Below, in pieces: positions 1-6,478 of a stretch of DNA of 14,628 nt. A program made the position numbers and the translations under genes. Position 1 is the first letter of the stretch. Each line of letters starts with the position of its first letter. The stretch comes from an uncultured Clostridia bacterium (GTDB lineage: Bacteria; Bacillota; Clostridia; Lachnospirales; Anaerotignaceae). The stretch is from the NCBI GenBank assembly GCA_910586765.1, contig CAJUJJ010000035.1, positions 1-14,628 of the forward strand, written 5' to 3'. The notes below the pieces were generated by a model. It worked only from the letters and a program-made list of their open reading frames with translations. It ran no database searches and was not told the origin of the DNA.

Positions 1-98
1 ATCTGGAAAGAAAAATAAGAGAAATGGGCGGTTTGCCAGAGGCATTAGAAAATGTAGAGTATCCTCCTAAACAGAAAAAAGAGGAGGAAGAAAAATGA
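1..98 (+). CDS. C-terminal end of upstream phage protein, probably portal (5' partial)
   Basis: An open frame enters from the window edge (codons start at position 3) and ends at a TGA at 96-98. The visible 31 residues begin LERKIREMGGLPEALENVEY and end in a run of Lys and Glu. Its stop overlaps the ATG of the next gene in an ATGA arrangement, and the codons for its acidic tail also supply the GAGGAGG ribosome binding site at 81-87 for that gene, so the two are translationally coupled. The assignment as portal rests only on position: in PBSX/skin-type and SPP1-type clusters the gene directly before the MuF-like minor head protein is the portal. The fragment is too short to show a portal domain itself. 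Confidence 0.55.
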   Translation, partial: LERKIREMGGLPEALENVEYPPKQKKEEEEK

Positions 99-1636
99 TA
101 CATTTTTATGGTGAAGTGAAAAAAGAACAGCATAACTACCCTGAAGCGATAAAAGAATTAAGGGAAACATTAGAAGAAGAACAACCAGAACTAGAGCAAT
201 ATTTAATAGAATTGTGGGATAATCAGCAAAGGGAAATTACAGCACAACAGTACATAGAAATGGTAAAAAAAGGAAAAGCAACAAAAGAAATAGAAAAGCA
301 ACTACTACAAAGTACATCTATATTTGTGTTGGGGAAAATGTTTACAAAAAAACAGACTGCTATGGAAAAAGGAGCAGAAAAAATAGTTGAGAAGATTACC
401 GAAAGGCAATCTTCTTTTTCTTTTGACATAAAATATCACGAAACCAAAAAATGGATAGAAAAAAGTTGTGCAGAGCAGATAGTACATCTGACAAAAACAC
501 AAAAAGAAGCGATAAAACTAGTCATTGACAGAGCAGAAAGGTTAGGCATTACAACAGAAGGTACAGCAGATTTGTTGAAGCCACTGATAGGGTTGCATAA
601 AGGACAAGTGACAGCAAATGTGAATTACTATAACAGTATCAAACAAAACTTGCTAGAAAATCATCCCAAAATGAAAGAGCAAGCAGCAGAAAAAAAGGCA
701 TTAGAAAAGGCAAAACAGTATGCTAAAAATCAAAAAGAATATAGGGCAATGACAATCGCTAGAACGGAATTAGCAGGGGCATATAACGCAGGAGAATTTT
801 ATAGTATCAAGCAGGCACAAAAAGATGGGCTTATGGGAAAAGTGAAAAAGTATGCTATATCTGCTGGTGATGGTAGAGTTTGTAAGGGCTGTAGAGAAGT
901 AGAAGGACAAGAAGTAGAACAAGACGATTATTTTAAAACACAATGGGGCGATGTGCTTTTTCCACCGTTTCATACAAGTTGTAGATGTGCTGTAGAGTAT
1001 GAGGAAATTTCAGAAACATTAGAAGCACCAGAAATCAACGACCCTAAAATAAAAGCATCACATAATGAATTTACACAAATACTTCAAGAAAGTGAGGAGA
1101 ATGAATTTAATAAAAATATGAAATTTCTTCATCAAACTACAGAATATCAGTTAGATAAAACATTAGATGTAGCATTTGCTTATGATAGGAATTTAGATTT
1201 AATAAAATATAATCCTAATGTAAGAAACTATGAGTTTTATGATATGAATTATGTACAGGCTCATGAATTATCGCATAGAATGGACGAATTATTATATAGA
1301 AGCTGGGAAAATGAAAAATTTATAAAAGCGGTTGAAAATACAAGTAAAATCATATATAATTATGAAAAAGAAATAAAAGAATGGTTTTCAATAAAAGATG
1401 GAAAATATTTTGATGATATAGGACTTTCAGATATATTTAGTGCATTAAGTAGGGGCGATATGAATAACATTCTAAATGGAAAACATGAAAAAGGGTATTG
1501 GAAAAAAGTAGAAAATGTATATAAAGAGATATTTGCAAATTTGTCAGCAATTGATGTATTAAATTGTGAGAGCAAGTTAGAATGTAAAGGTATTTTAAAA
1601 GAAATATATATAGCCTACAAGGAGTTGGTAATATGA
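95..1636 (+). CDS. MuF-like minor head protein with C-terminal HExxH metalloprotease (putative polymorphic toxin) domain
   Basis: 513 residues in two parts. Residues 1-310 are a phage Mu F / SPP1 gp7-type minor head protein: a helical, Lys/Glu-rich N-terminal region, then the MuF core at about 220-301 with ARTELAGAYNAG, a C263-x2-C266 pair and the closing PPFHTSCRC at 290-298. This family binds the portal, and some members are packaged or ejected with DNA. After a linker (about 305-340) comes a domain foreign to MuF. It contains HELSH at 390-394, a zinc-binding HExxH motif, then SDIFSAL at 445-451, HEKGYW at 464-469 and EIFANL at 478-483, where E478 is a plausible third zinc ligand. GC content falls at the junction. 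MuF proteins carrying exchangeable C-terminal toxins are known in temperate phages, so a virion-associated protease toxin is the likely reading; its target is unknown. ATG at 95 has GAGGAGG seven bases upstream. The MuF call is firm; the toxin role is inferred. Confidence 0.85.
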   Translation: MIHFYGEVKKEQHNYPEAIKELRETLEEEQPELEQYLIELWDNQQREITAQQYIEMVKKGKATKEIEKQLLQSTSIFVLGKMFTKKQTAMEKGAEKIVEKITERQSSFSFDIKYHETKKWIEKSCAEQIVHLTKTQKEAIKLVIDRAERLGITTEGTADLLKPLIGLHKGQVTANVNYYNSIKQNLLENHPKMKEQAAEKKALEKAKQYAKNQKEYRAMTIARTELAGAYNAGEFYSIKQAQKDGLMGKVKKYAISAGDGRVCKGCREVEGQEVEQDDYFKTQWGDVLFPPFHTSCRCAVEYEEISETLEAPEINDPKIKASHNEFTQILQESEENEFNKNMKFLHQTTEYQLDKTLDVAFAYDRNLDLIKYNPNVRNYEFYDMNYVQAHELSHRMDELLYRSWENEKFIKAVENTSKIIYNYEKEIKEWFSIKDGKYFDDIGLSDIFSALSRGDMNNILNGKHEKGYWKKVENVYKEIFANLSAIDVLNCESKLECKGILKEIYIAYKELVI

Positions 1637-1842
1637 TACCTGAGATAAATATCTTTAGAAATGATAAAGAAGTGCAACAATTAAAGGAACAATGGAAAGA
1701 GGTATTTCCTACAAACGAATTTCCATATTATAGTTATCGTTATGATTTTGCTAATGTGAGCGATTATAAGCAAAAAATTAAAGAGGCTATAAAAACAAAA
1801 GATTATAGCATTATAAGAGCAATTAAATTGATTAATCCTTAA
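1633..1842 (+). CDS. Small protein, candidate immunity protein for the MuF-linked toxin domain
   Basis: A 69-residue, soluble-looking protein with no signal peptide or membrane segment and many aromatic residues (YYSYRYDF near residue 37). I recognise no family. Its ATG at 1633 overlaps the TGA stop of the MuF-metalloprotease gene (1634-1636) and has its own AAGGAG at 1619-1624, so the two are translated as a pair. It ends just before an intrinsic terminator. PBSX-type clusters have no essential gene here: the next gene normally is the XkdF-like protease. A small gene directly downstream of a polymorphic toxin is the standard place for an immunity gene, and its moderately low GC (about 30% at 1681-1740) fits the toxin cassette rather than the capsid genes. 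The function is inferred from context only. It could instead be an orphan cargo gene or remnant. Confidence 0.6.
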   Translation: MIPEINIFRNDKEVQQLKEQWKEVFPTNEFPYYSYRYDFANVSDYKQKIKEAIKTKDYSIIRAIKLINP

Positions 1843-1853
1843 ATACGTACCTT

Positions 1854-1874
1854 AACGCCTTAGGGCGTTTTTTT
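1854..1874 (+). terminator. Intrinsic terminator after the toxin/immunity pair
   Basis: AACGCC (1854-1859) pairs with GGCGTT (1864-1869) around a four-base TTAG loop, and the right arm runs into seven T residues (1868-1874). It lies 12 bases after the stop of the 69-codon gene. No clear promoter is visible between it and the next gene at 1904, so downstream capsid genes need readthrough or antitermination. Confidence 0.75.
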
Positions 1875-1903
1875 ATTACTTTAAATTGAAAGGAAGTGAT
1901 AAA

Positions 1904-2341
1904 ATGAATTTTGAATTGAAAAAATCTGTTGAGGACAAAAAGCAAGTGTTCGGCTGGGCAAATGTCGCTGAAGATGAACAAGGAAATAGTATTGAAGACT
2001 ATCAAGGCGATACCATAACAGGCGAGGAACTAGAAAAAACTGCCTATGACTATGTGCTAAAGTTTAGAGATACAGGCGAAAGACACAATCCAGCATTGCG
2101 TAAAAAGGGCAAAATGATTGAAAGCATTGTGTTTACAAAAGAGAAATTGCAGGCGTTAGGATTGTCAGAAGACAGCTTGCCTTGTGGTTGGTGGGTAGGT
2201 TTTCAGATAACAGATGACAATACTTGGCAGAAAATCAAAAAAGGCGAATACAATATGTTTTCTATAGAAGGTACTGCACAAGTGGAAAATGTAAATAAAA
2301 CAATACAAGCAAAGAGTTTTTTAGAATGTTATCATAACTAA
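1904..2341 (+). CDS. XkdF-like phage prohead protease
   Basis: 145 residues from ATG 1904, which has GGAAGTGA at 1892-1899 upstream. An in-frame TTG at 1886 lies before this ribosome site and is not the likely start. The protein resembles the PBSX XkdF / peptidase S78-like group: an N-terminal VFGWANV segment (15-21), DYQGDTIT (32-39), a conserved histidine in GERHNP (H61), a middle GWWVGFQI strand and FSIEG at 119-123. H61 and S120 are the plausible catalytic pair of a herpesvirus-assemblin-like fold; I infer this from motif spacing. The expected role is cleavage of the internal scaffold during procapsid maturation. It is short because the scaffold is a separate gene here, whereas many phages fuse the two. 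Its last codons form the left arm of a terminator hairpin. Confidence 0.75.
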   Translation: MNFELKKSVEDKKQVFGWANVAEDEQGNSIEDYQGDTITGEELEKTAYDYVLKFRDTGERHNPALRKKGKMIESIVFTKEKLQALGLSEDSLPCGWWVGFQITDDNTWQKIKKGEYNMFSIEGTAQVENVNKTIQAKSFLECYHN

Positions 2342-2355
2342 AAAGCTCTTTTTTT
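2311..2355 (+). terminator. Long intrinsic terminator-like hairpin overlapping the end of the protease gene
   Basis: A 14-bp stem: 2311-2324 (starting AAAGAG) pairs with 2338-2351 (ending CTCTTT), with one G-T pair (2317 with 2345) and a 13-base loop. The right arm continues into a T run to 2355. The left arm lies in coding sequence, and the stop TAA (2339-2341) lies in the right arm. The scaffold gene begins 21 bases later with no visible promoter between. Confidence 0.75.
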
Positions 2356-2375
2356 ATTGATAAGGAGCGTGAAGT

Positions 2376-3263
2376 ATGGCAAAAAAGTTAAAAAATGTAT
2401 TGGTGAATAGTGTAGATTTGTGCAAACAAGGAGCAAATCAAAGGGCATTTATTTGTTTAAAAAAGAGTATGGAGGGAAAAGAAACTATGTCAGATTTAAA
2501 AACAAGTATTATTCAAAATGTGTGTAAAGAATTAAATATTACAATAGAAGATGTATGCAAAGCATTAGGATTTTCAATACAGGAGCAAGAAACACAAGAA
2601 CAAAAAATCAAAAAAGCTATGGAAACTTCTTTGATAAGTGTGCTGAAAGATGAAAATAAAACAGCAGAACAAAAAGAGGAATTATTGCAAAAAAGTGTAA
2701 ATGAATTTTATAGTACCGTTTATGATTTTGCAAAGGAAGAACAAGAACAGGAGAGCGAAGAAATGGATGTAAACAAAATGAATGAAGACGACAAAGCAGT
2801 TTATGAGGCATTAAAAAAGAAATATGAACCAGAAGAACCCAAACAACAAACACTTCACCCAGAAGTGAAAAAGGCACTCAAAGAAGCAGAAACAGCAAAA
2901 CAAGAATTACAGGAATTAAAAAAATCATTGGAGTTAAAGGAATTTGAAAACATAGCAAAACAGTATGAAGTCATTGGAAAAAATACAGAAGAATTAGCAG
3001 CAAAGTTATATGATTTGAAAAAATCAAATGAACAAGCATACAGTGACTATATTGCTATGTTAGATGAAATGGTAGAAATGACACAAGCAAGCGGTATATT
3101 TAAAGAATATGGCAGTAGTAGAGCAGGTACAGGCAGCAAAAAACAACAGGCAGAACAAAGAATACAGGAGTTAATGAAGTCAGACACTTCACTAAGTTAT
3201 GAAGCAGCATTTACAAGAGTTTGTGAAGAAAGTGCAGAATTGAAAAAGGCATTGGAATATTGA
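2376..3263 (+). CDS. Capsid scaffold protein
   Basis: 295 residues, rich in Glu, Lys and Gln. The N-terminus (VNSVDLCKQGANQRAFICLKK, about 10-30, read here with its core DLCKQGAN) resembles the V-x-LV-x-x-GAN-x-x-x-F/L-x-K signature seen in XkdF-type protease/scaffold proteins. A long coiled coil covers roughly residues 155-215, and the C-terminus (SYEAAFTRVCEESAELKKAL) resembles the capsid-binding tail of phage scaffolds. It sits between the protease and decoration/capsid genes, the usual scaffold position. ATG 2376 has AAGGAG at 2362-2367. An in-frame ATG at 2487 with GGAGGG at 2471-2476 could give a shorter 258-residue form lacking the N-terminal signature. Scaffold is the best call from composition, position and termini; no enzymatic motif is visible. 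Confidence 0.72.
   Translation: MAKKLKNVLVNSVDLCKQGANQRAFICLKKSMEGKETMSDLKTSIIQNVCKELNITIEDVCKALGFSIQEQETQEQKIKKAMETSLISVLKDENKTAEQKEELLQKSVNEFYSTVYDFAKEEQEQESEEMDVNKMNEDDKAVYEALKKKYEPEEPKQQTLHPEVKKALKEAETAKQELQELKKSLELKEFENIAKQYEVIGKNTEELAAKLYDLKKSNEQAYSDYIAMLDEMVEMTQASGIFKEYGSSRAGTGSKKQQAEQRIQELMKSDTSLSYEAAFTRVCEESAELKKALEY
2471..2489 (+). promoter_or_regulatory. Possible internal ribosome binding site and start inside the scaffold gene
   Basis: GGAGGG at 2471-2476 lies ten bases upstream of an in-frame ATG at 2487-2489. Initiation here would make a 258-residue scaffold without the GAN-type N-terminal segment, like nested scaffold products in other phages (for example lambda C/Nu3). The spacing is somewhat long, so this is a candidate only. 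Confidence 0.35.
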
Positions 3264-3293
3264 AAAATGGTTTATTAAAGGAGTGAAAATAAT

Positions 3294-3689
3294 ATGAATT
3301 ATTTTGGAGCAAGTATTAACACCTCTTCTGTAGTTGCAGAGGTGGCAGGAGTAGCAATAGAAAACGGTGCATTTTGTGCTGTAAAGTATGATGAAAATGG
3401 TGCTGTAGTGTTATGTAGTACAGAGGGAGAAATGGTAGCAGGAATTGTATTACCAGAAACACCAGAGAAAATTTCTGATGGAGAGGATGTCACAGTACAG
3501 ATAAAAGATATAGGATATTGCAAAGCAGGTGCAGAAATCAAAAAAGGACAGGAAGTTATGGTTGACGCAAAAGGCAGGGTAATACCTGCAACTGCTGGCA
3601 AATTTGTAATAGGCTATGCTATGACAAATGCTACAACAGAAGATGAAATAATAGAAGTAGATATTAGAAAATGTGGTTATAAAGCATAA
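3294..3689 (+). CDS. Capsid decoration protein (DUF2190-like)
   Basis: 131 residues, small and beta-rich, with no membrane segment. The later half has the pattern of DUF2190-type head decoration or cement proteins: VTVQIKDIGYCKAG, then AEIKKGQEVMVDAKGRVIPA, FVIGYAM and a final EIIEVDI strand. Such proteins sit on the outside of the expanded capsid and stabilise it. It lies between scaffold and major capsid genes, the usual decoration position. The ATG at 3294 has AAAGGAGTGA upstream (3278-3287). Stoichiometry with the capsid protein would be expected to be high, and both genes have strong ribosome sites. Confidence 0.75.
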   Translation: MNYFGASINTSSVVAEVAGVAIENGAFCAVKYDENGAVVLCSTEGEMVAGIVLPETPEKISDGEDVTVQIKDIGYCKAGAEIKKGQEVMVDAKGRVIPATAGKFVIGYAMTNATTEDEIIEVDIRKCGYKA

Positions 3690-3730
3690 CAAACGTTAAA
3701 TTGAAAAAATAAATTAAGGAGGACAACAGT

Positions 3731-4771
3731 ATGAAACTAACACCAGAAAATATCGCAAAAGAAATTGCAACAGGAAATTGGAAACCAAATATGTATTTAA
3801 CAAATCTGTCAATCGCTTATTTACAAAAACCGGAAAATATAGCAAAGGGATTGAGATTGTTTCCAAGAGTGCCTGTAGCAACAGCAACAGGACATTATTA
3901 CAAATATGACAAAGCGACACTTGCAAGAGATGATGTCAAAAGAAAACCAGCTTTTGGCAAAGTAGAACCTTCTATTATGGGAAATGAAGAAGATACTTAC
4001 AGCTGTAAAGTAGACCAGATTATTATGGGAATAGACCAGATTACAGCACTAAACTATCAAAGAGCAGGTGTTGCTGGAGTAATAGACCCTAGAAAAGCAA
4101 AAACAATAGCAGCAACTGAAAAAATGAATACCCATTTAGATGTAATGTTTTCTAAGGCATTTTTTAAAGCAGGTGTATGGCAAAATGAATTAGAAGGAGT
4201 AACAACGACACCTACAGCAAAACAGTTTTATCAGTTTGACAATGATAATGCAGACCCTATACAGTTGTTTGATAGTCTTTGTGTTCAGATACAGAGAGAA
4301 GGCAGAAGAAAACCTAATAAATTGGCATTAGGTGTAGATACTTTTACAGCATTAAAGTCAAATGCTATGATATTGGAAAGGGTAAAATTCGGAGGAAGTA
4401 CATTAAATCCTGCTACAGTAAATGAAAGAGCATTAGCGGAACTATTCGGATTGAATGAGGTTGTGGTATTGGATAGTTCTTATAATACAGCACCTTTAGG
4501 AGCAGAACCTAATATGGAATTTATATGTGATGCCAAAGGAGCGTTATTATTATATGCACCAGACACACCACACATTGACGAGCCATCAGCAGGATATACA
4601 TTTAGCTGGGACGCTTTAGGAAATGGACAGCCTGTTGTATTTAGCCATTTTTTAGGGGAAAGTGGTACACATTCCGAGTTTATAGAGGGCATTTGTGCTT
4701 ATGACATGAAAAAAACAGGGGACGACATGGCAGTGTATTTGAAAAACTGTGTGAGTGAGGAGAGCGAATGA
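3731..4771 (+). CDS. Major capsid protein
   Basis: 346 residues, consistent with an HK97-fold major capsid protein without a long N-terminal delta domain. Position after protease, scaffold and decoration genes, and before the connector genes, is diagnostic. The sequence shows an N-terminal region with the LRLFPRVPV segment, a helical spine region around 125-150, a PNKLALGVDTFTALK strand-helix (about 197-211) and a C-terminal region with a central aromatic stretch (GYTFSWDALGNGQPVVF), typical of phage coat proteins of this group. The ATG at 3731 has a near-perfect AAGGAGG at 3717-3723, the strongest ribosome site in the window, as expected for the most abundant product. The stop overlaps the next start (ATGA at 4768-4771). 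Confidence 0.82.
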   Translation: MKLTPENIAKEIATGNWKPNMYLTNLSIAYLQKPENIAKGLRLFPRVPVATATGHYYKYDKATLARDDVKRKPAFGKVEPSIMGNEEDTYSCKVDQIIMGIDQITALNYQRAGVAGVIDPRKAKTIAATEKMNTHLDVMFSKAFFKAGVWQNELEGVTTTPTAKQFYQFDNDNADPIQLFDSLCVQIQREGRRKPNKLALGVDTFTALKSNAMILERVKFGGSTLNPATVNERALAELFGLNEVVVLDSSYNTAPLGAEPNMEFICDAKGALLLYAPDTPHIDEPSAGYTFSWDALGNGQPVVFSHFLGESGTHSEFIEGICAYDMKKTGDDMAVYLKNCVSEESE

Positions 4772-5205
4772 ATATGAAAAAATATATTGCACAAAAGGCA
4801 ATGAGATTTGATAAAAGTTATCAAAAAGGGGAAGAAATACCAGAAAATGTCATTGCAAAAGATATGATAAATAAGTTATTAAGATGTGGTGTATTGGCAG
4901 TAATAGAAGTAGCAGAAATAAAAGAAACAAATGAGATTACAGAAGAACAACAACAAGAAGAAACAAGTAAGATTACAGAGGAAGAACAGCAAGAAGAAAC
5001 AAGTCAAATTTCAGAAGAAGAACAGCAAGAAGAAACAAGTCAAATTTCAGAAGAAGAACAGCAAAAAATATCACTACAAACAAAAGAACAATTACTACAA
5101 TATAAAAAGGAAGAATTGGAGCAAATGGCAGAACAAAAAGGAATAGAAGTAAAGCAGGGTATGACAAAAACAGATATTGTAGAACTGTTATTACAAAAGG
5201 AATGA
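4768..5205 (+). CDS. YqbF-like connector-region protein with tandem acidic repeats and C-terminal HeH/SAP-like domain
   Basis: 145 residues with three parts. Residues 1-50 form a small domain with KGEEIPENVIAKDMINKLL, like the YqbF protein found after the capsid gene in the Bacillus skin element. Residues 57-99 are a low-complexity Glu/Gln array of 12-residue units (I-T/S-E-E-E-Q-Q-E-E-T-S-Q). Residues 102-145 (TKEQLLQYKKEELEQMAEQK ... TKTDIVELLL) look like a helix-extension-helix (HeH/LEM/SAP/Rho-N type) module, often nucleic-acid or protein binding. The start at 4768 overlaps the capsid stop and has GAGGAG at 4757-4762; ATG 4774 is a less well-spaced alternative. The role in the virion is not established; the position suggests a head or connector accessory protein. 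Confidence 0.65.
   Translation: MNMKKYIAQKAMRFDKSYQKGEEIPENVIAKDMINKLLRCGVLAVIEVAEIKETNEITEEQQQEETSKITEEEQQEETSQISEEEQQEETSQISEEEQQKISLQTKEQLLQYKKEELEQMAEQKGIEVKQGMTKTDIVELLLQKE
4936..5064 (+). repeat. In-frame 36-bp tandem repeat (about 3.6 copies)
   Basis: Units begin at 4936, 4972, 5008 and 5044 (the last is partial, 7 codons). Each encodes 12 residues of the form ITEEEQQEETSQ. Units two and three differ by only a few bases, while the first is more diverged, which fits recent expansion by slippage. The period is a multiple of three, so copy number can change without breaking the frame. Confidence 0.9.
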
Positions 5206-5211
5206 TGTGAT

Positions 5212-5607
5212 ATGGCAAAAACGTACACTTATTGTGCAGAAAATATTGTAGAAAATAGCATTGACAAAATGCGTTTTGAATTAGGGGATACTATGACAGA
5301 AGGCGGTGCGGATACTTGTGTGCTTTGTGATGAAGAATATGCAGCAATGTTAGTAAAAAACAAAACATGGCAGAAGGCAAAAATAGAATGTTTAAAGGCT
5401 ATTGTAATGAAGTTGTGTTATGAAGTAGATTACAAAGTGGATAACATGAGTTTAAGCCTTTCTAACAGATACAAACATTTCAAGGCAATGCTGGAAGAAT
5501 TGGAGAAAAAACAACAGGCAAGTGCTTTTGTATCAAAAAATACTACTGCAAATGAAACAAAACCATATTTCTATTTAGGTATGCAGCAAAATCCGAAGGC
5601 GTGGTGA
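5212..5607 (+). CDS. Head-tail connector (adaptor) protein, YqbG-position
   Basis: 131 residues, mainly helical, with an FELGDT motif (about residues 23-28) followed by a CDEEYAAMLVKNKTWQKAKIECL helix, cited here by its core DEEYAAML. This pattern of a short GDT loop, a DEE-start helix and further helices is typical of phage head-tail adaptors of the HK97 gp6 / SPP1 gp15 type, which form a ring under the portal. It lies in the adaptor slot between the capsid block and the stopper gene. ATG 5212 follows the previous stop by six bases; an AAAGG at 5196-5200 inside the upstream gene is the likely ribosome site. Five cysteines in 131 residues are notable but do not form an obvious metal-binding spacing. 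Confidence 0.68.
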   Translation: MAKTYTYCAENIVENSIDKMRFELGDTMTEGGADTCVLCDEEYAAMLVKNKTWQKAKIECLKAIVMKLCYEVDYKVDNMSLSLSNRYKHFKAMLEELEKKQQASAFVSKNTTANETKPYFYLGMQQNPKAW

Positions 5608-5611
5608 CAGT

Positions 5612-5986
5612 ATGATATTGTTTAGACCAGGACAACAGTTAAAAGCATTTTCTGTTTACAGAAAAAAAGTACAAACAGATGAAAGAGGGCGAGTAATTTA
5701 TAATAATGAAAATTTAGAATATATCACAGAAATCAAAGGTTCTCTTTCTGCTATCAGCCAAAAAGAAAAATACAAATGGAAGCAAATAGAACATACTGCA
5801 AGTCATACGATTGTAGTAAGGGGAACAACAGTAATACAACCAGAAGATATATTAGTACACGATGGGCAAAGGTATGATGTAGAAAGTGTAGAAGAACCTG
5901 CAGAAGTAGGCATTTTTTCGATATTATATTGTCAAAAAAGAAAAGGATTGAGTAAATATGGGGGACTACAAACAGGCAATGAATGA
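5612..5986 (+). CDS. Head-tail joining protein / stopper (XkdH/YqbH-like)
   Basis: 124 residues with the signature of the phage head-tail joining group (SPP1 gp16-like): a strand region with EIKGSLSAIS, then EHTASHTIVVRGTTVIQPED (about 70-89), then HDGQRYDVESVEEPAEVGIF (about 93-112). The H-x-I-x-V-R, PED and GQRYDV elements are shared by many of these beta-barrel proteins. They close the connector after packaging and dock the tail. The gene begins four bases after the adaptor stop. Its 3' end overlaps the next gene by 29 bases, so the two are likely coupled. Confidence 0.78.
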   Translation: MILFRPGQQLKAFSVYRKKVQTDERGRVIYNNENLEYITEIKGSLSAISQKEKYKWKQIEHTASHTIVVRGTTVIQPEDILVHDGQRYDVESVEEPAEVGIFSILYCQKRKGLSKYGGLQTGNE

Positions 5987-6473
5987 AATTGATGTGATTG
6001 TAAATAAAACAGTAGAAGAAATACAACAAAAGGCAAAACAAAGAGGATATCAAGCAGCAAATATATTAACAAATGAAGTCAAAAAAGTACTTTCTGGACA
6101 ACGTTCAGGGCGTACTTATAAGGTGAATAAAACAGGTGGAAAACCTCAAAACTCTAAAAAGGATAAAAGAAAGTCTAAAAAAAGCGGTGTGGTATATACC
6201 GCTTCTGCACCTGGTGAGCCTCCAGCATTACGATTTGGTACATTACAAAAGTCTTTTAAAAGGCGTACTTATGGAGATAAAATAGGAAGTAATTTCGTGA
6301 TACACGCTATTACAGAAAGTGATTTACAGGTAAACGGCTATTTATTAGGGGATTTGCTTGAAAATGGTACAAAAAGAATTGCTCCAAGACCATTTAAACA
6401 AAAAACAATAGATGCTGCATTACCTAAAATAATACAAATATTTCAAAAACAATATCGAATTTCTAAAGGTTGA
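5958..6473 (+). CDS. HK97 gp10-like tail completion/neck protein (XkdI/YqbI-like)
   Basis: 171 residues. The C-terminal part shows the hallmark of the HK97 gp10 family: a LLENGTKRIAPRPFKQKTID run (about 136-155), where an E-x-GT-x-x-x-A/I-x-RPF motif precedes the last helix. The middle has YTASAPGEPPALRFGTLQKS, also common in Gram-positive members, including the APGEPP and short helix after it. The N-terminal 50 residues are helical, followed by a very basic stretch rich in Lys, Gly and Ser. It starts inside the stopper gene (29-base overlap), with AAAGGA at 5942-5947. The family acts at the neck between head connector and tail. Confidence 0.78.
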   Translation: MGDYKQAMNEIDVIVNKTVEEIQQKAKQRGYQAANILTNEVKKVLSGQRSGRTYKVNKTGGKPQNSKKDKRKSKKSGVVYTASAPGEPPALRFGTLQKSFKRRTYGDKIGSNFVIHAITESDLQVNGYLLGDLLENGTKRIAPRPFKQKTIDAALPKIIQIFQKQYRISKG

Positions 6474-6478
6474 TGAAT

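Noticed and set aside
1886..1903. TTG 1886 as start of the XkdF-like protease
   Set aside because: It lies before the GGAAGTGA ribosome site; ATG 1904 is correctly placed after it.
4936..5064. Regular repeats as a possible CRISPR array
   Set aside because: The repeats are directly tandem with no unique spacers, and they encode an in-frame acidic peptide.
4931..5146. A 71-codon + strand frame over the YqbF-like repeat region
   Set aside because: It is a Lys/Asn-rich shadow of the 36-bp repeat in another frame, with no ribosome site, inside a better supported gene.
6182..6204. Inverted repeat AAGCGGT ... ACCGCTT with an inner GGTATATACC palindrome
   Set aside because: It lies inside the HK97 gp10-like gene, has no T run, and encodes part of a conserved segment, so a terminator or operator role is not supported.
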